Below are positions 13,898-22,056 of a DNA stretch of 29,028 bases, in pieces (position 1 is the stretch's first letter; the number at the start of each line of letters is the position of its first letter). The notes under the pieces were generated by a model. It saw nothing but the letters and a program-made list of their open reading frames with translations. It was not told the origin of the DNA and did not search any database. The translations under genes were made by a program, and so were the position numbers. The DNA lies in contig JAOUHH010000005.1 of NCBI GenBank assembly GCA_029865195.1, positions 1 through 29,028 on the forward strand, read 5' to 3'. This DNA comes from Desulfobulbaceae bacterium (lineage in GTDB: Bacteria > Desulfobacterota > Desulfobulbia > Desulfobulbales > UBA5123).

Positions 13898-16516
13898 ATG
13901 CTGTTTAAATGCTCCCATTGCGGCTTTTCACGCCAGGTACCAGAAAAACACCGGGGCAAAGAGGTTGCCTGCCCGCGCTGTAAAAAATCCGTCCGCATCG
14001 GCGCCGACTCATTAACCGCCAAGGCCCCGGACGGATCCATCGGTTACTACCTGTGCAGCGGTTGCGGCTTCAAAAAACAAACGCCCGTCAATCTCGTCGG
14101 CAAATCCGCGCCCTGCCCGGTGTGCCGCACCAACAACGCCATCAAGAAAATCGCCGCCGGCAAGCCGTCGGCTCCTACCCGGTCGCAGCCAACAAGCCGC
14201 AAAGGTTTAGCCCGCAACATCGGCCTGGGGGTCACCATGCTCGTCCTCATTGCCGTGGCGGGGTATTTTGCCCCGGCAATAAAGAACAGATTCCTCACCC
14301 CCGCCAAACCGGTCCAATACGTCACTCCGCAACTCTCACGCCATCTCGCCCCGGAAGACAAAAACCATGCCCGCCTGGTTGAAATCGAACGCATCCTCGC
14401 CACCAGCCGTGACCTGCAAGGAAGGAACCTGAGCGGGCTTGATCTGAACGCCGTCGATTTACGGATGGTCAATCTCCGCAATGCCCAGCTTCGCAACGCC
14501 GATCTGCACAAGGCGAACCTGAGCAAGGCCGACCTCTCCGGCGCCGACCTCACCGGCGCCAACCTCATGTCTGCCGACCTCACCGGGGCAAATCTTGAAA
14601 AAGCCAAACTCATCGAGGCCGATTTGAAGAAATCGGTCTTTGCAGACGCCAACCTCACCCAGGCGAATCTCAACGGCGCCGACTGCGACAAGGCCAACTT
14701 CAACAGAGCGAAACTGGACAATGCCTCCCTGGTGGGCGCCATTCTCTCGGAAGCGGATTGCAGCTCCACATCCTGCCGCAATGCCGACTTCAACAACGCC
14801 AACCTTACCAGGACCAATCTGTCCCAAGCCGATCTGCGGCAAGCCAAACTCGCCAAAGCAAACCTCACCACCACGCTCATGCACAACGCCGACCTCTCCG
14901 AGGCGATCTTGCGGCAAGCCATACTCAGCGGCGCCGACTTGCGTACCGTCTCCCTGCAGCGGGCGGATATGTCAGGGGCGCTTCTCTATGGTTGCGATTT
15001 GCGTAACGGGAACCTGAATCGCGCTAATCTGAGCAGCAGCGATCTCAGCAAGGCCCAACTGACCGGCGCCAACATCGAAGAGGCGATCCTGATCGGCGCA
15101 AACCTGCATGGCGCCGAGTTGTCGGCCGCCCTTCTCAACGAATCGGACCTGCGGCAGGCCAACCTCACCGATAGCAGCATGAAGGAAACGGAACTTTCAG
15201 AAACCAATCTTGCCGAAAGCAACTGCACCAACGCCACCATGAGCCGGGCGACCCTGAGCGGCGCCAACCTGTCCGGCGCCAACCTGACGGGCGCCAATCT
15301 CCATCAGGCAGACCTCACCGGCAAGACCATCCTCATCGAGACCAACCTCACCAACTGCTATCTGCAGCAGGCGAACCTCAAACATGCCGATCTCAGCAAG
15401 GCAAACCTTACCGGCGCCGATCTTCGCGAGGCGAATCTTACCCAAACCCGCCTCAACCACGCCTATCTCAACAACGCCGACCTGACCCGCGCCGACCTCA
15501 CCAACGCCGATCTGACCAACGCCGACATGAAAGGCGCCAACCTTACCGGCATCAACCTCACCACGGCCGGCAATCTCGCCTTCAAGAATCTGCATTTCAC
15601 CATCCTGGACGGTGCCAAGTTGACCCGTTTCGACCTGCGCAACGCCAACCTCACCAACGCCAATCTCTCCCATGCCGACCTGCGCAACGTCAATCTCACC
15701 AACGCCGATCTGACCAACGCCAGCCTGGCGCGCGCCAATCTCAGCGACGCCGACCTGCGCTGGGCCAATCTCAGCGACGCCGACCTTTCCGGCGCCAAGC
15801 TCAACGGGGCGAACCTCACCGAAACCAACTTCAGCCGAGCCAATCTCGACCAGGCGGATTTTTCCGGGGCGGTCATGGAGAACGTCAAGAATCTTGACCG
15901 GGCTAAAAACATCGCCGGCAGCAAGGGTATACCCAAGATGGCGACGGCCAGGGCTAATGGTGGACAGGAGAGTAAAACAGGGAAGAAAGGCGATGCCGCT
16001 GCCGGCAAGACCTTTGTCGCCAAAAAAGAGGTCAAAATCTGGGGGATGGAAATCGAACGGGTCGGTTTGGTGCTGACTGCTTTCAACAATGTATCGGAGT
16101 TGACCAACACCTTTACCATGATCAGCGATGTTGAGGCCAATCTCCTCAAACACCAGATGTTCGCCGAAGGTGGCAACGCCATGCCGGCCAAGAGCGGGGC
16201 AACCTTCGGCATCCTCTTCACGGTCAACTTCATCCCGGCTTCGGAACGAATCCCCGTCGAGGTGAGATGGCTGGCCCCGGACGGCGCCCTGGTCTCCTCA
16301 ACGACCTATGAGATTACCGCCACGCAACGGGTGGTGGCGGCCTACACCCTGCCCACCCCCGAACAAAACCGCCTCGGCGAATGGCAGATTCAATTTCTGC
16401 ACCGTGGGAAAAAAATCGGTGAGCAACGGATGCGACTGCTGAAGCCCGAGCAGTATCAGACGCACCGCCGAGACGCCGAGGCTGCCGCCGCCCGTAAAAA
16501 CAAACTCCCCTCATAA
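13898..16516 (+). CDS. membrane-anchored giant pentapeptide-repeat protein with two zinc ribbons
   Basis: An 872-residue protein with four parts. Residues 1-80 hold two tandem zinc ribbons with identical spacing C-x2-C-x16-C-x2-C (C5/C8/C25/C28 and C53/C56/C73/C76), evidently duplicated. A membrane helix follows at about 108-126, with basic residues before it (SRKGLAR), so the ribbons should be cytoplasmic and the rest periplasmic. Residues 171-662 are about 98 pentapeptides of A(D/N)LxX type, expected to form a right-handed quadrilateral beta-helix of about 24 coils. Two one-residue insertions (K476, A557) shift the register. The C-terminal part (about 708-860) looks like a beta-sandwich; its pattern (PAKSGATFGI ... 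GEWQIQFLHRGKKIGEQ) recalls DUF3859, unconfirmed. AAAGGA seven bases before ATG 13898 supports the start. Function unknown; known pentapeptide proteins include gyrase-protecting DNA mimics, but those are short and cytoplasmic. Confidence 0.9.
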   Translation: MLFKCSHCGFSRQVPEKHRGKEVACPRCKKSVRIGADSLTAKAPDGSIGYYLCSGCGFKKQTPVNLVGKSAPCPVCRTNNAIKKIAAGKPSAPTRSQPTSRKGLARNIGLGVTMLVLIAVAGYFAPAIKNRFLTPAKPVQYVTPQLSRHLAPEDKNHARLVEIERILATSRDLQGRNLSGLDLNAVDLRMVNLRNAQLRNADLHKANLSKADLSGADLTGANLMSADLTGANLEKAKLIEADLKKSVFADANLTQANLNGADCDKANFNRAKLDNASLVGAILSEADCSSTSCRNADFNNANLTRTNLSQADLRQAKLAKANLTTTLMHNADLSEAILRQAILSGADLRTVSLQRADMSGALLYGCDLRNGNLNRANLSSSDLSKAQLTGANIEEAILIGANLHGAELSAALLNESDLRQANLTDSSMKETELSETNLAESNCTNATMSRATLSGANLSGANLTGANLHQADLTGKTILIETNLTNCYLQQANLKHADLSKANLTGADLREANLTQTRLNHAYLNNADLTRADLTNADLTNADMKGANLTGINLTTAGNLAFKNLHFTILDGAKLTRFDLRNANLTNANLSHADLRNVNLTNADLTNASLARANLSDADLRWANLSDADLSGAKLNGANLTETNFSRANLDQADFSGAVMENVKNLDRAKNIAGSKGIPKMATARANGGQESKTGKKGDAAAGKTFVAKKEVKIWGMEIERVGLVLTAFNNVSELTNTFTMISDVEANLLKHQMFAEGGNAMPAKSGATFGILFTVNFIPASERIPVEVRWLAPDGALVSSTTYEITATQRVVAAYTLPTPEQNRLGEWQIQFLHRGKKIGEQRMRLLKPEQYQTHRRDAEAAAARKNKLPS
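14408..15883 (+). repeat. 15-bp coding repeat array (pentapeptide codons)
   Basis: About 98 degenerate 15-bp units encoding A-(D/N)-L-x-x, with the commonest unit close to GCCGACCTCACCGGC. The array keeps register apart from single-codon insertions at 15323-15325 and 15566-15568. The repeat is at protein level; neighbouring units have diverged at the DNA level, so it is old rather than recently expanded. Confidence 0.9.
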
Positions 16517-16584
16517 AGAGCTCGCCCGCCGGCAGGCAAGCCGTAGGTTCCCGCGACCATCCAAGATACCCGGCAGTCTGCTCC

Positions 16585-16628
16585 AAACAAGAAAGGCGAC
16601 GCGGTTCCCCGCGTCGCCTTTCTTGTTT
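16585..16628. terminator. perfect 20-bp bidirectional terminator hairpin
   Basis: Twenty uninterrupted base pairs (16585-16604 with 16609-16628) around a 4-base loop TTCC, with a GC-rich core and A-rich/T-rich outer arms, so each strand ends its stem in a T-rich run (TTTCTTGTTT). It lies 68 bases after the pentapeptide-repeat stop (+) and 30 bases after the actin-like stop (-), and should end transcription from both sides. Confidence 0.9.
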
Positions 16629-16658
16629 GTAAATCTCTCGACCGATCAGAGCCTGTCG

Positions 16659-17744
16659 TTACATCTCCTCGGAAAGCGCCATCACCATCGCGCCCTTGGC
16701 CGTTGTATTCAACGGATCGCTGGCAAGCCGTACGCCGGAAATCTTGATGGGCAGATGGATGTTGGCCAGGGTTTTCTCGAATTTCTGCTTGAACCCGTTG
16801 GGCATCACCGTGCCGCCGCTCAGGACGATGGGAATCGGCTCGGCGATCTTGGGAATCTTGTCGGATGAGTGGAGAACCTCGGAGAGGCTCTGCAACAGAT
16901 GCTGCAGCAGATCGTCGTAATAGATGTGCAGCGCGGTCTCAACCCGGTTTTTGGGAGCAACGTTGAGATCGAGATCCTCTTCCTTGACGGTCTTGATCTT
17001 GGTGGCGGGCTCACCAACCGAGCTGCCGACCATGGAGTCGATGAAGTCACCGCCCCGCTGGATGCTGTAGGTGATAACCGGTACGGACAGGTAGGCGAGA
17101 CAGACGTTGCACATGCCGCCGCCCATGCTGATGCCGATGCCGGTGAAATTATCGTTGGCCAATTCCGACATCACGGTGGCAAGCCCCTCGTTGATGGAGA
17201 TGGGCTTGTACCCGAGGCCGGCAAGGTACATCTTGATGATCGACTCGTGATAAACCACCGACTTGGTGCCGCCGAGGGGTTCACCCGGCATACTGAAGCA
17301 GATGGTTTCGCCGTTTTTCTTGTTCTTGGCGATGAGGGTATTGATCAACGCCTGCAGAACGGTGATACCCTCATCCTCCTTGGCGCTCAACAACCCGCGC
17401 TCCATGGTGCGGCGGGTATTGGTGTTGAACATGTTGGCGAAATTCTGCGCCGAATAGCCAAGGATGTAGAACTGATCGTTCTTCTCGAAGAAGGTGATCT
17501 CGTTCTCTTTCAGTATCTTCTTGGTGAACTGCGAATACGGGATGGTGAAAAAGGCGTTCAACTGCTTGACGGTATGGATCTGCTTTCCCTTGTTCTGGGC
17601 CATGATGATATGGCTGGTGCCGATATCAAGACCAACCGGGCCGCGAGGCTGTTCGGCATCCTCACCGATCTCCTTTTCACGGGAGACTACCGCCTTCTGT
17701 GACGCCTCGATGGCTGTTTCAATATTTTCCAATTCATCCGCCAT
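16659..17744 (-). CDS. actin-like ATPase of unassigned family
   Basis: A 361-residue cytosolic protein of the actin/Hsp70/MreB superfamily. After a charged N-terminal helix (1-35) come phosphate-1 GLDIGTS (38-44), a central region, E186 in INEGLATVMSEL at the place of the usual activating acidic residue, phosphate-2 at about 202-213 (ISMGGGM) and the adenosine motif IVLSGGTVMPNG (306-317). In most relatives phosphate-2 reads VDIGGGT; here the aspartate is serine (S206). It is not clearly MreB (no such gene order, no mreC/mreD), FtsA or ParM (no parR or centromere repeats); MamK is the nearest in general layout, but no magnetosome genes are present. ATG 17744 has GGGGAGG (17751-17757) six bases upstream, which excludes the 11 upstream codons. 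Filament formation is expected from the fold but not shown. Confidence 0.8.
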   Translation of the reverse strand: MADELENIETAIEASQKAVVSREKEIGEDAEQPRGPVGLDIGTSHIIMAQNKGKQIHTVKQLNAFFTIPYSQFTKKILKENEITFFEKNDQFYILGYSAQNFANMFNTNTRRTMERGLLSAKEDEGITVLQALINTLIAKNKKNGETICFSMPGEPLGGTKSVVYHESIIKMYLAGLGYKPISINEGLATVMSELANDNFTGIGISMGGGMCNVCLAYLSVPVITYSIQRGGDFIDSMVGSSVGEPATKIKTVKEEDLDLNVAPKNRVETALHIYYDDLLQHLLQSLSEVLHSSDKIPKIAEPIPIVLSGGTVMPNGFKQKFEKTLANIHLPIKISGVRLASDPLNTTAKGAMVMALSEEM

Positions 17745-17750
17745 GCCTTT

Positions 17751-17757
17751 CCTCCCC
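17751..17757 (-). promoter_or_regulatory. ribosome binding site deciding the actin-like start
   Basis: GGGGAGG on the minus strand, six bases before ATG 17744. Confidence 0.75.
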
Positions 17758-17948
17758 TTATTCCCTCGATTCTTCACAAGTCAAACCCCGTCCGACATTC
17801 GGCCGGCCTGCGGATGGCCGACTCCGGTCATTTACGACGACTAAACTTTCCGCAACAAATACAGACGGATAAGCTGAACAGGCAACCGTTTACAATTCCG
17901 TTAACCGACCCTCTCGTGCCCCCATTACATCCTGAGTCATTTCAGGCC

Positions 17949-17977
17949 TTGGACGTTTCCGGTAAAGTTGTTACTAT
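17949..17977 (+). promoter_or_regulatory. possible hrpA promoter
   Basis: TTGGAC (17949-17954), 17-base spacer, TACTAT (17972-17977). The -35 box is weak, the -10 box has four matches. It would give a leader of about 75 bases. Confidence 0.3.
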
Positions 17978-18059
17978 CTATTTTTGCTTGAAAAGACTCT
18001 ACTCCATCCCCCGCCTTTTCGTCAGCAATTATTTCATATAACTTACCAAGTTAGCAAGA

Positions 18060-21000
18060 ATGATCAACAAATATAATTATCCGGAAGCGCTTCCCATTGT
18101 CAACGCCAGGGAAGAAATCATCAAGGCGATCCAAATCCATCCGGTGGTTGTGGTGGCCGGTGACACCGGCTCCGGCAAAACCACCCAACTCCCCAAGATG
18201 TGCCTGGAGGCGGGCCGCGGCGTCAACGGGCTGATCGGCTGCACCCAGCCCCGCCGGATCGCCGCCGTGTCCATCGCCGAACGGGTCGCCGAGGAACTGG
18301 GGCCGGACGGGAAGGCCGTTATCGGCTACAAAATCCGCTTCCAGGACCGCACCAGCCCATCTACCCGCATCAAGTTCATGACCGACGGCATCCTTCTTGC
18401 CGAGGCGCAGCATGACCGGATGCTGCACGGATACGACACCATCATCGTCGACGAGGCCCACGAACGCAGCCTCAACATCGATTTTCTCCTCGGCATCCTC
18501 AAACGGCTGCTGGGCAAACGCGACGATCTGAAGGTGATCATCACCTCCGCCACCATAGATACGGAAAAATTCGCCAAAAACTTTAACAACGCCCCCATCA
18601 TCAAGGTTGCAGGCCGTACCTACCCAGTCGAAACCCGATACCTGCCACCCTCCAGCGGCGAAGACGACGACGCAAGCCATATCGATCTGGCCACCCAGGC
18701 GGTGATGAACCTCAGGCGCAGCGAACGCCCCGGCGACATCCTGATCTTCATGCCCACGGAACGCGATATCCGCGAAACCGTGGACAACCTCACCGAGCTC
18801 TTCCGCAACCGTTCGCCCGAGCCCTCGCATTGGCCCTCGCCCACCACGATTCTGCCGCTGTTCGGTCGACTCTCCGCCGCCGACCAGCGCCGGGTTTTTC
18901 AGCAAAACGCCGGCGGCAAGATCGTTGTCGCCACCAACGTTGCGGAAACCTCGGTGACCGTCCCCGGCATCCGTTATGTCATCGATAGCGGCCTGGCCCG
19001 CATCACCAACTACAATGTCCGGGCACGGACCACCACCATGCCGGTGGCTAAAATTTCACACGCCAGCGCCGACCAGCGCCAAGGGCGATGCGGGCGCGTC
19101 GGCCCCGGTGTCTGTATCCGGCTGTACCAGGAGGATGATTACCTGAACCGCCCGGAATACACCCGGCCGGAGATCCTCCGTTCCAACCTGGCCGAGGTGA
19201 TCCTGCGGATGACCGCCCTCAAGCTCGGCAACCCGGCGACCTTCCCCTTCATCGATCCACCGTCGCCGCGGGCCATTCGCGACGGGTACGCCCAGCTCCA
19301 CGAACTGGGCGCCCTCACCGAACACCACAAGCTCACCAACCGCGGCCGGATCATGGCACGACTGCCGCTTGACCCGCGCATCGCCCGGATGATCATCGAG
19401 GCCGGCGAGCAGAACGCCCTGCGCGAGATAACGGTGATTGCCGCCGCCCTGAGCATCCAGGACCCACGGGTACGGCCGGCCGACAAGGAAGCGGAGGCGG
19501 ACAAGGCGCACGCCCGCTTTGACACCGGCAAATCCGATTTCCTCTCCCTGCTCGCCCTCTGGGACCTCTTCCAGCAAACCCAGGCCAAGGTCCAGAGCAG
19601 CGGCCGGATGCGAAAATTCTGCCAGAGCCATTACCTCTCCTACCAACGGATGCGGGAATGGCGTGACATCCACGACCAAATCCACGCCATCCTCGCCGAG
19701 GAGAAAAACTTCCTCATCAATGCCGTTGCCGCGAGCGACGACGCCATCCACCGCTCCATCCTGAGCGGCAACCTCCGCAATATCGGTTTCCGGAAGGCCA
19801 AGAACATCTACCTGGGGGGCGGCGGCAAGGAGTTGATGATCTTCCCCGGCTCCAGCCAGTTCAACAAGGGCGGCCAGTGGATCATGGCCGCGGAACTGGT
19901 GGAAACCTCGAAGCTCTTTGCCCGCACCGTGGCCGCCATCGCCCCCGAATGGCTGGAACCACTGGCCGGCGATCTCTGCCGTTCGACCTATTCGGCCCCG
20001 CATTGGGAAAAGAAACGCGGCCAGGTGACGGCCAGTGAACGGGTCACCCTCTTCGGCCTCACCATCGTCAACGGCCGCAAGATCAACTATGCCAGGATCA
20101 AGCCCGGGGAAGCCCGGGAAATCTTTATCCAGGCCGCCCTGATCGAGGGCGAGCTGAACGGCAGCTACCCCTTCCTGGATCACAACCGGCAACTGGTGAA
20201 AGACCTGCTGGACATGGAGGACCGGGTCCGGCAGCGGGACATCCTGGTCGATGATCAGACCCTGTTCCGCTTTTACGAAGAACGGCTGGCCGCCGAGGTC
20301 GTCGACCAGGCCAGCCTCAATCGTTTCATCAAGGGCAAACGGGACGACAGCTGCCTCAGGATGCAGCGGGAAGACATTCTCCGCCAAGCCGTGGCCGGCG
20401 ACACCCTGGAGGAATTTCCAACCACCATCGCCTGCGGCGAACTGACCCTGCCGCTTTCCTACACCTTCGCCCCCGGCGCCGAGGACGACGGGGTCACCGT
20501 CACCATCCCCGTGCACCTGCTCGCCGACATCCACCCGGATGCCTTCGAATGGCTGGTGCCGGGTCTGTTGCTCGACAAGGTCACCGTACTGCTCAAAACC
20601 CTGCCCAAAAGCCTGCGCAAGAAGCTGATCCCGGTTCCCCAAACCGCCGAACTCCTCGTCAAGGATCTCCCCTCCCCGAGCGGTTCCTTTTACGGGGCGC
20701 TGGAAGAGGCGATCTGGAAGCGATTCCGGCTCAAGATCGACCGATTGGAATGGCAACCGGACAGCATCCCCGATCATCTCAAGATACGCTACCTGCTCGT
20801 CGATCCGGCCGGCAAAACGCTGGCCAGCTGCCGCGCATTCACCGATCTCATCGTCCCTCCCTCCCTGGCCAGGGCCAGCGACGAACTGGCCGCCCTGCAA
20901 CGGAAATGGCAACGGCAGGGGATCACCACCTGGGATTTCGCCGATCTGCCGGACCGCATCGCCATGTCGGGTCGGGACGGGCAGTTGTGCGGCTTCGCCT

Positions 21001-21806
21001 ATCCGGCCATCATCCCGGACGGCACCGGGAAGGTCGCCATTACCCTGACCACCAGCGAATCCGAAAGCCGCCGCCTCACCCGCCAGGGGTTGTGCCTCCT
21101 CTATCAACTGCAGTTTGCCAGACAGCTCAAGGCAGCCAAGAAGGACCTCACCCTGCCACACCGCCAATGGCAGCTCTATGAAGGTCTCGGTTCCCAGGAA
21201 AGCATCAACGAGCAACTCTTCTCCTTTGCCCTGGAATCCGTTTTCGACTGCCGAGACGGTCGCATCCCGCCCCTGGCGGATTTCACTGCCAAGGTCGAGG
21301 AAATCCGCCGGCAAGGCCTGTATCCCGCCGCCAAGGCGCGGGTGGAGATGGTGCTCGCGATCCTGATCGCGCGGCGGGAAACCCTCGACATGCTCCGCAG
21401 CTACCGGGCAAAGGGGGCCAGCGCGAAAGACAACGGCCGGTTCGACGCATTCCGGCAACAGGCCGAGATGATCCTGCCGCCGGATTTCCTGAACGAAGCC
21501 ACTGAAACCTATCTGGCCGGTGCCGAACGGTACTTCAGGGCGCTCAGGATCAGAATGGAGCGCGCCCATGTCGACCCGGCCAAGGATGCCACAAAAGCGG
21601 CCCAGGTGGCCCCCTTTTTGGAGAGGCTCGCCCTGCTGCCGCAGGACAAACGCACAAGTCCGGATCGGCGACTCATGGAGGCCGAATATCGCCGGATGCT
21701 TGAGGAATTCAAGGTCTCGCTGTTCGCCCCGGAGATAAAAACCGCGCTCCCGGTTTCGGCCAAAAGACTCGAGAACAAATGGCAGGAACTGCTCCGTCAG
21801 TCATGA
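18060..21806 (+). CDS. hrpA: DEAH-box ATP-dependent RNA helicase HrpA
   Basis: Cytosolic RNA helicase of 1248 residues (E. coli HrpA 1300). E. coli HrpA has been implicated in mRNA processing and in resolving stalled ribosomes. Motifs: Walker A GDTGSGKTT (34-42), the DEAH box in VDEAHERS near residue 130, SAT near 162, and motif VI QRQGRCGRVGPG near 340, with the arginine fingers. Helicase-associated HA2 and OB-fold parts follow (about 400-650), then a long C-terminal region (about 670-1240) of the DUF3418 type found in bacterial HrpA. The protein starts almost directly at the helicase core and lacks the N-terminal extension of about 80 residues in the E. coli enzyme. No good Shine-Dalgarno precedes ATG 18060, but no upstream in-frame start is better. 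Single-gene unit. Confidence 0.95.
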   Translation: MINKYNYPEALPIVNAREEIIKAIQIHPVVVVAGDTGSGKTTQLPKMCLEAGRGVNGLIGCTQPRRIAAVSIAERVAEELGPDGKAVIGYKIRFQDRTSPSTRIKFMTDGILLAEAQHDRMLHGYDTIIVDEAHERSLNIDFLLGILKRLLGKRDDLKVIITSATIDTEKFAKNFNNAPIIKVAGRTYPVETRYLPPSSGEDDDASHIDLATQAVMNLRRSERPGDILIFMPTERDIRETVDNLTELFRNRSPEPSHWPSPTTILPLFGRLSAADQRRVFQQNAGGKIVVATNVAETSVTVPGIRYVIDSGLARITNYNVRARTTTMPVAKISHASADQRQGRCGRVGPGVCIRLYQEDDYLNRPEYTRPEILRSNLAEVILRMTALKLGNPATFPFIDPPSPRAIRDGYAQLHELGALTEHHKLTNRGRIMARLPLDPRIARMIIEAGEQNALREITVIAAALSIQDPRVRPADKEAEADKAHARFDTGKSDFLSLLALWDLFQQTQAKVQSSGRMRKFCQSHYLSYQRMREWRDIHDQIHAILAEEKNFLINAVAASDDAIHRSILSGNLRNIGFRKAKNIYLGGGGKELMIFPGSSQFNKGGQWIMAAELVETSKLFARTVAAIAPEWLEPLAGDLCRSTYSAPHWEKKRGQVTASERVTLFGLTIVNGRKINYARIKPGEAREIFIQAALIEGELNGSYPFLDHNRQLVKDLLDMEDRVRQRDILVDDQTLFRFYEERLAAEVVDQASLNRFIKGKRDDSCLRMQREDILRQAVAGDTLEEFPTTIACGELTLPLSYTFAPGAEDDGVTVTIPVHLLADIHPDAFEWLVPGLLLDKVTVLLKTLPKSLRKKLIPVPQTAELLVKDLPSPSGSFYGALEEAIWKRFRLKIDRLEWQPDSIPDHLKIRYLLVDPAGKTLASCRAFTDLIVPPSLARASDELAALQRKWQRQGITTWDFADLPDRIAMSGRDGQLCGFAYPAIIPDGTGKVAITLTTSESESRRLTRQGLCLLYQLQFARQLKAAKKDLTLPHRQWQLYEGLGSQESINEQLFSFALESVFDCRDGRIPPLADFTAKVEEIRRQGLYPAAKARVEMVLAILIARRETLDMLRSYRAKGASAKDNGRFDAFRQQAEMILPPDFLNEATETYLAGAERYFRALRIRMERAHVDPAKDATKAAQVAPFLERLALLPQDKRTSPDRRLMEAEYRRMLEEFKVSLFAPEIKTALPVSAKRLENKWQELLRQS

Positions 21807-22056
21807 TCTGCGAAGCGCCAGGGGTAGCCGCTACAAACGCCGCCGCGAACCGAGACCAGGCTCAGTTCGTCTCTGCTGCCTCGCAGGTATTTTAAGCATT
21901 GACTAACATGTCGCCGCCCTGTACTTATTAGCACCGGAATGTCATACCGGTGAACCGAAAGCGCCTGCCGCAACACACCGGCCATCTGCCGAATCGGCAC
22001 CACCGCTTAACTGGGCAGACCACGCATCAAGCCCCCTACACGCAAGAGACCGTACC

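Larger units (their letters stand above)
17745..18059. other. divergent intergenic region between actin-like gene and hrpA
   Basis: A gene-free stretch of 315 bases, AT-richer than its surroundings in the half next to hrpA. It contains the actin-like ribosome binding site (17751-17757), a short inverted repeat CGGCC/GGCCG at 17800-17820, and a possible hrpA promoter (17949-17977). No convincing small gene or RNA structure was seen. Confidence 0.6.

Noticed and set aside
14408..15883. Short-period repeats resembling a CRISPR or tandem-repeat locus
   Set aside because: The period is 15 bp, in frame, degenerate and without constant repeats or spacers; it encodes the beta-helix.
15197..16153. 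Minus-strand repetitive open frame opposite the pentapeptide gene
   Set aside because: Its regular V/G/E/I pattern is just the reverse complement of the 15-bp pentapeptide codon repeat.
19056..21569. Long minus-strand open frame (about 837 codons) opposite hrpA
   Set aside because: It is antisense to a fully conserved helicase, has no recognisable domain, is glycine/glutamate/aspartate-rich, and arises from the GC-rich codon pattern of the real gene.
21899..21930. TTGACT at 21899-21904 as the -35 box for the diguanylate cyclase
   Set aside because: No acceptable -10 box lies at 16-19 bases; the rest of the 250-base gap 21807-22056 shows no clear promoter, terminator or small gene either.
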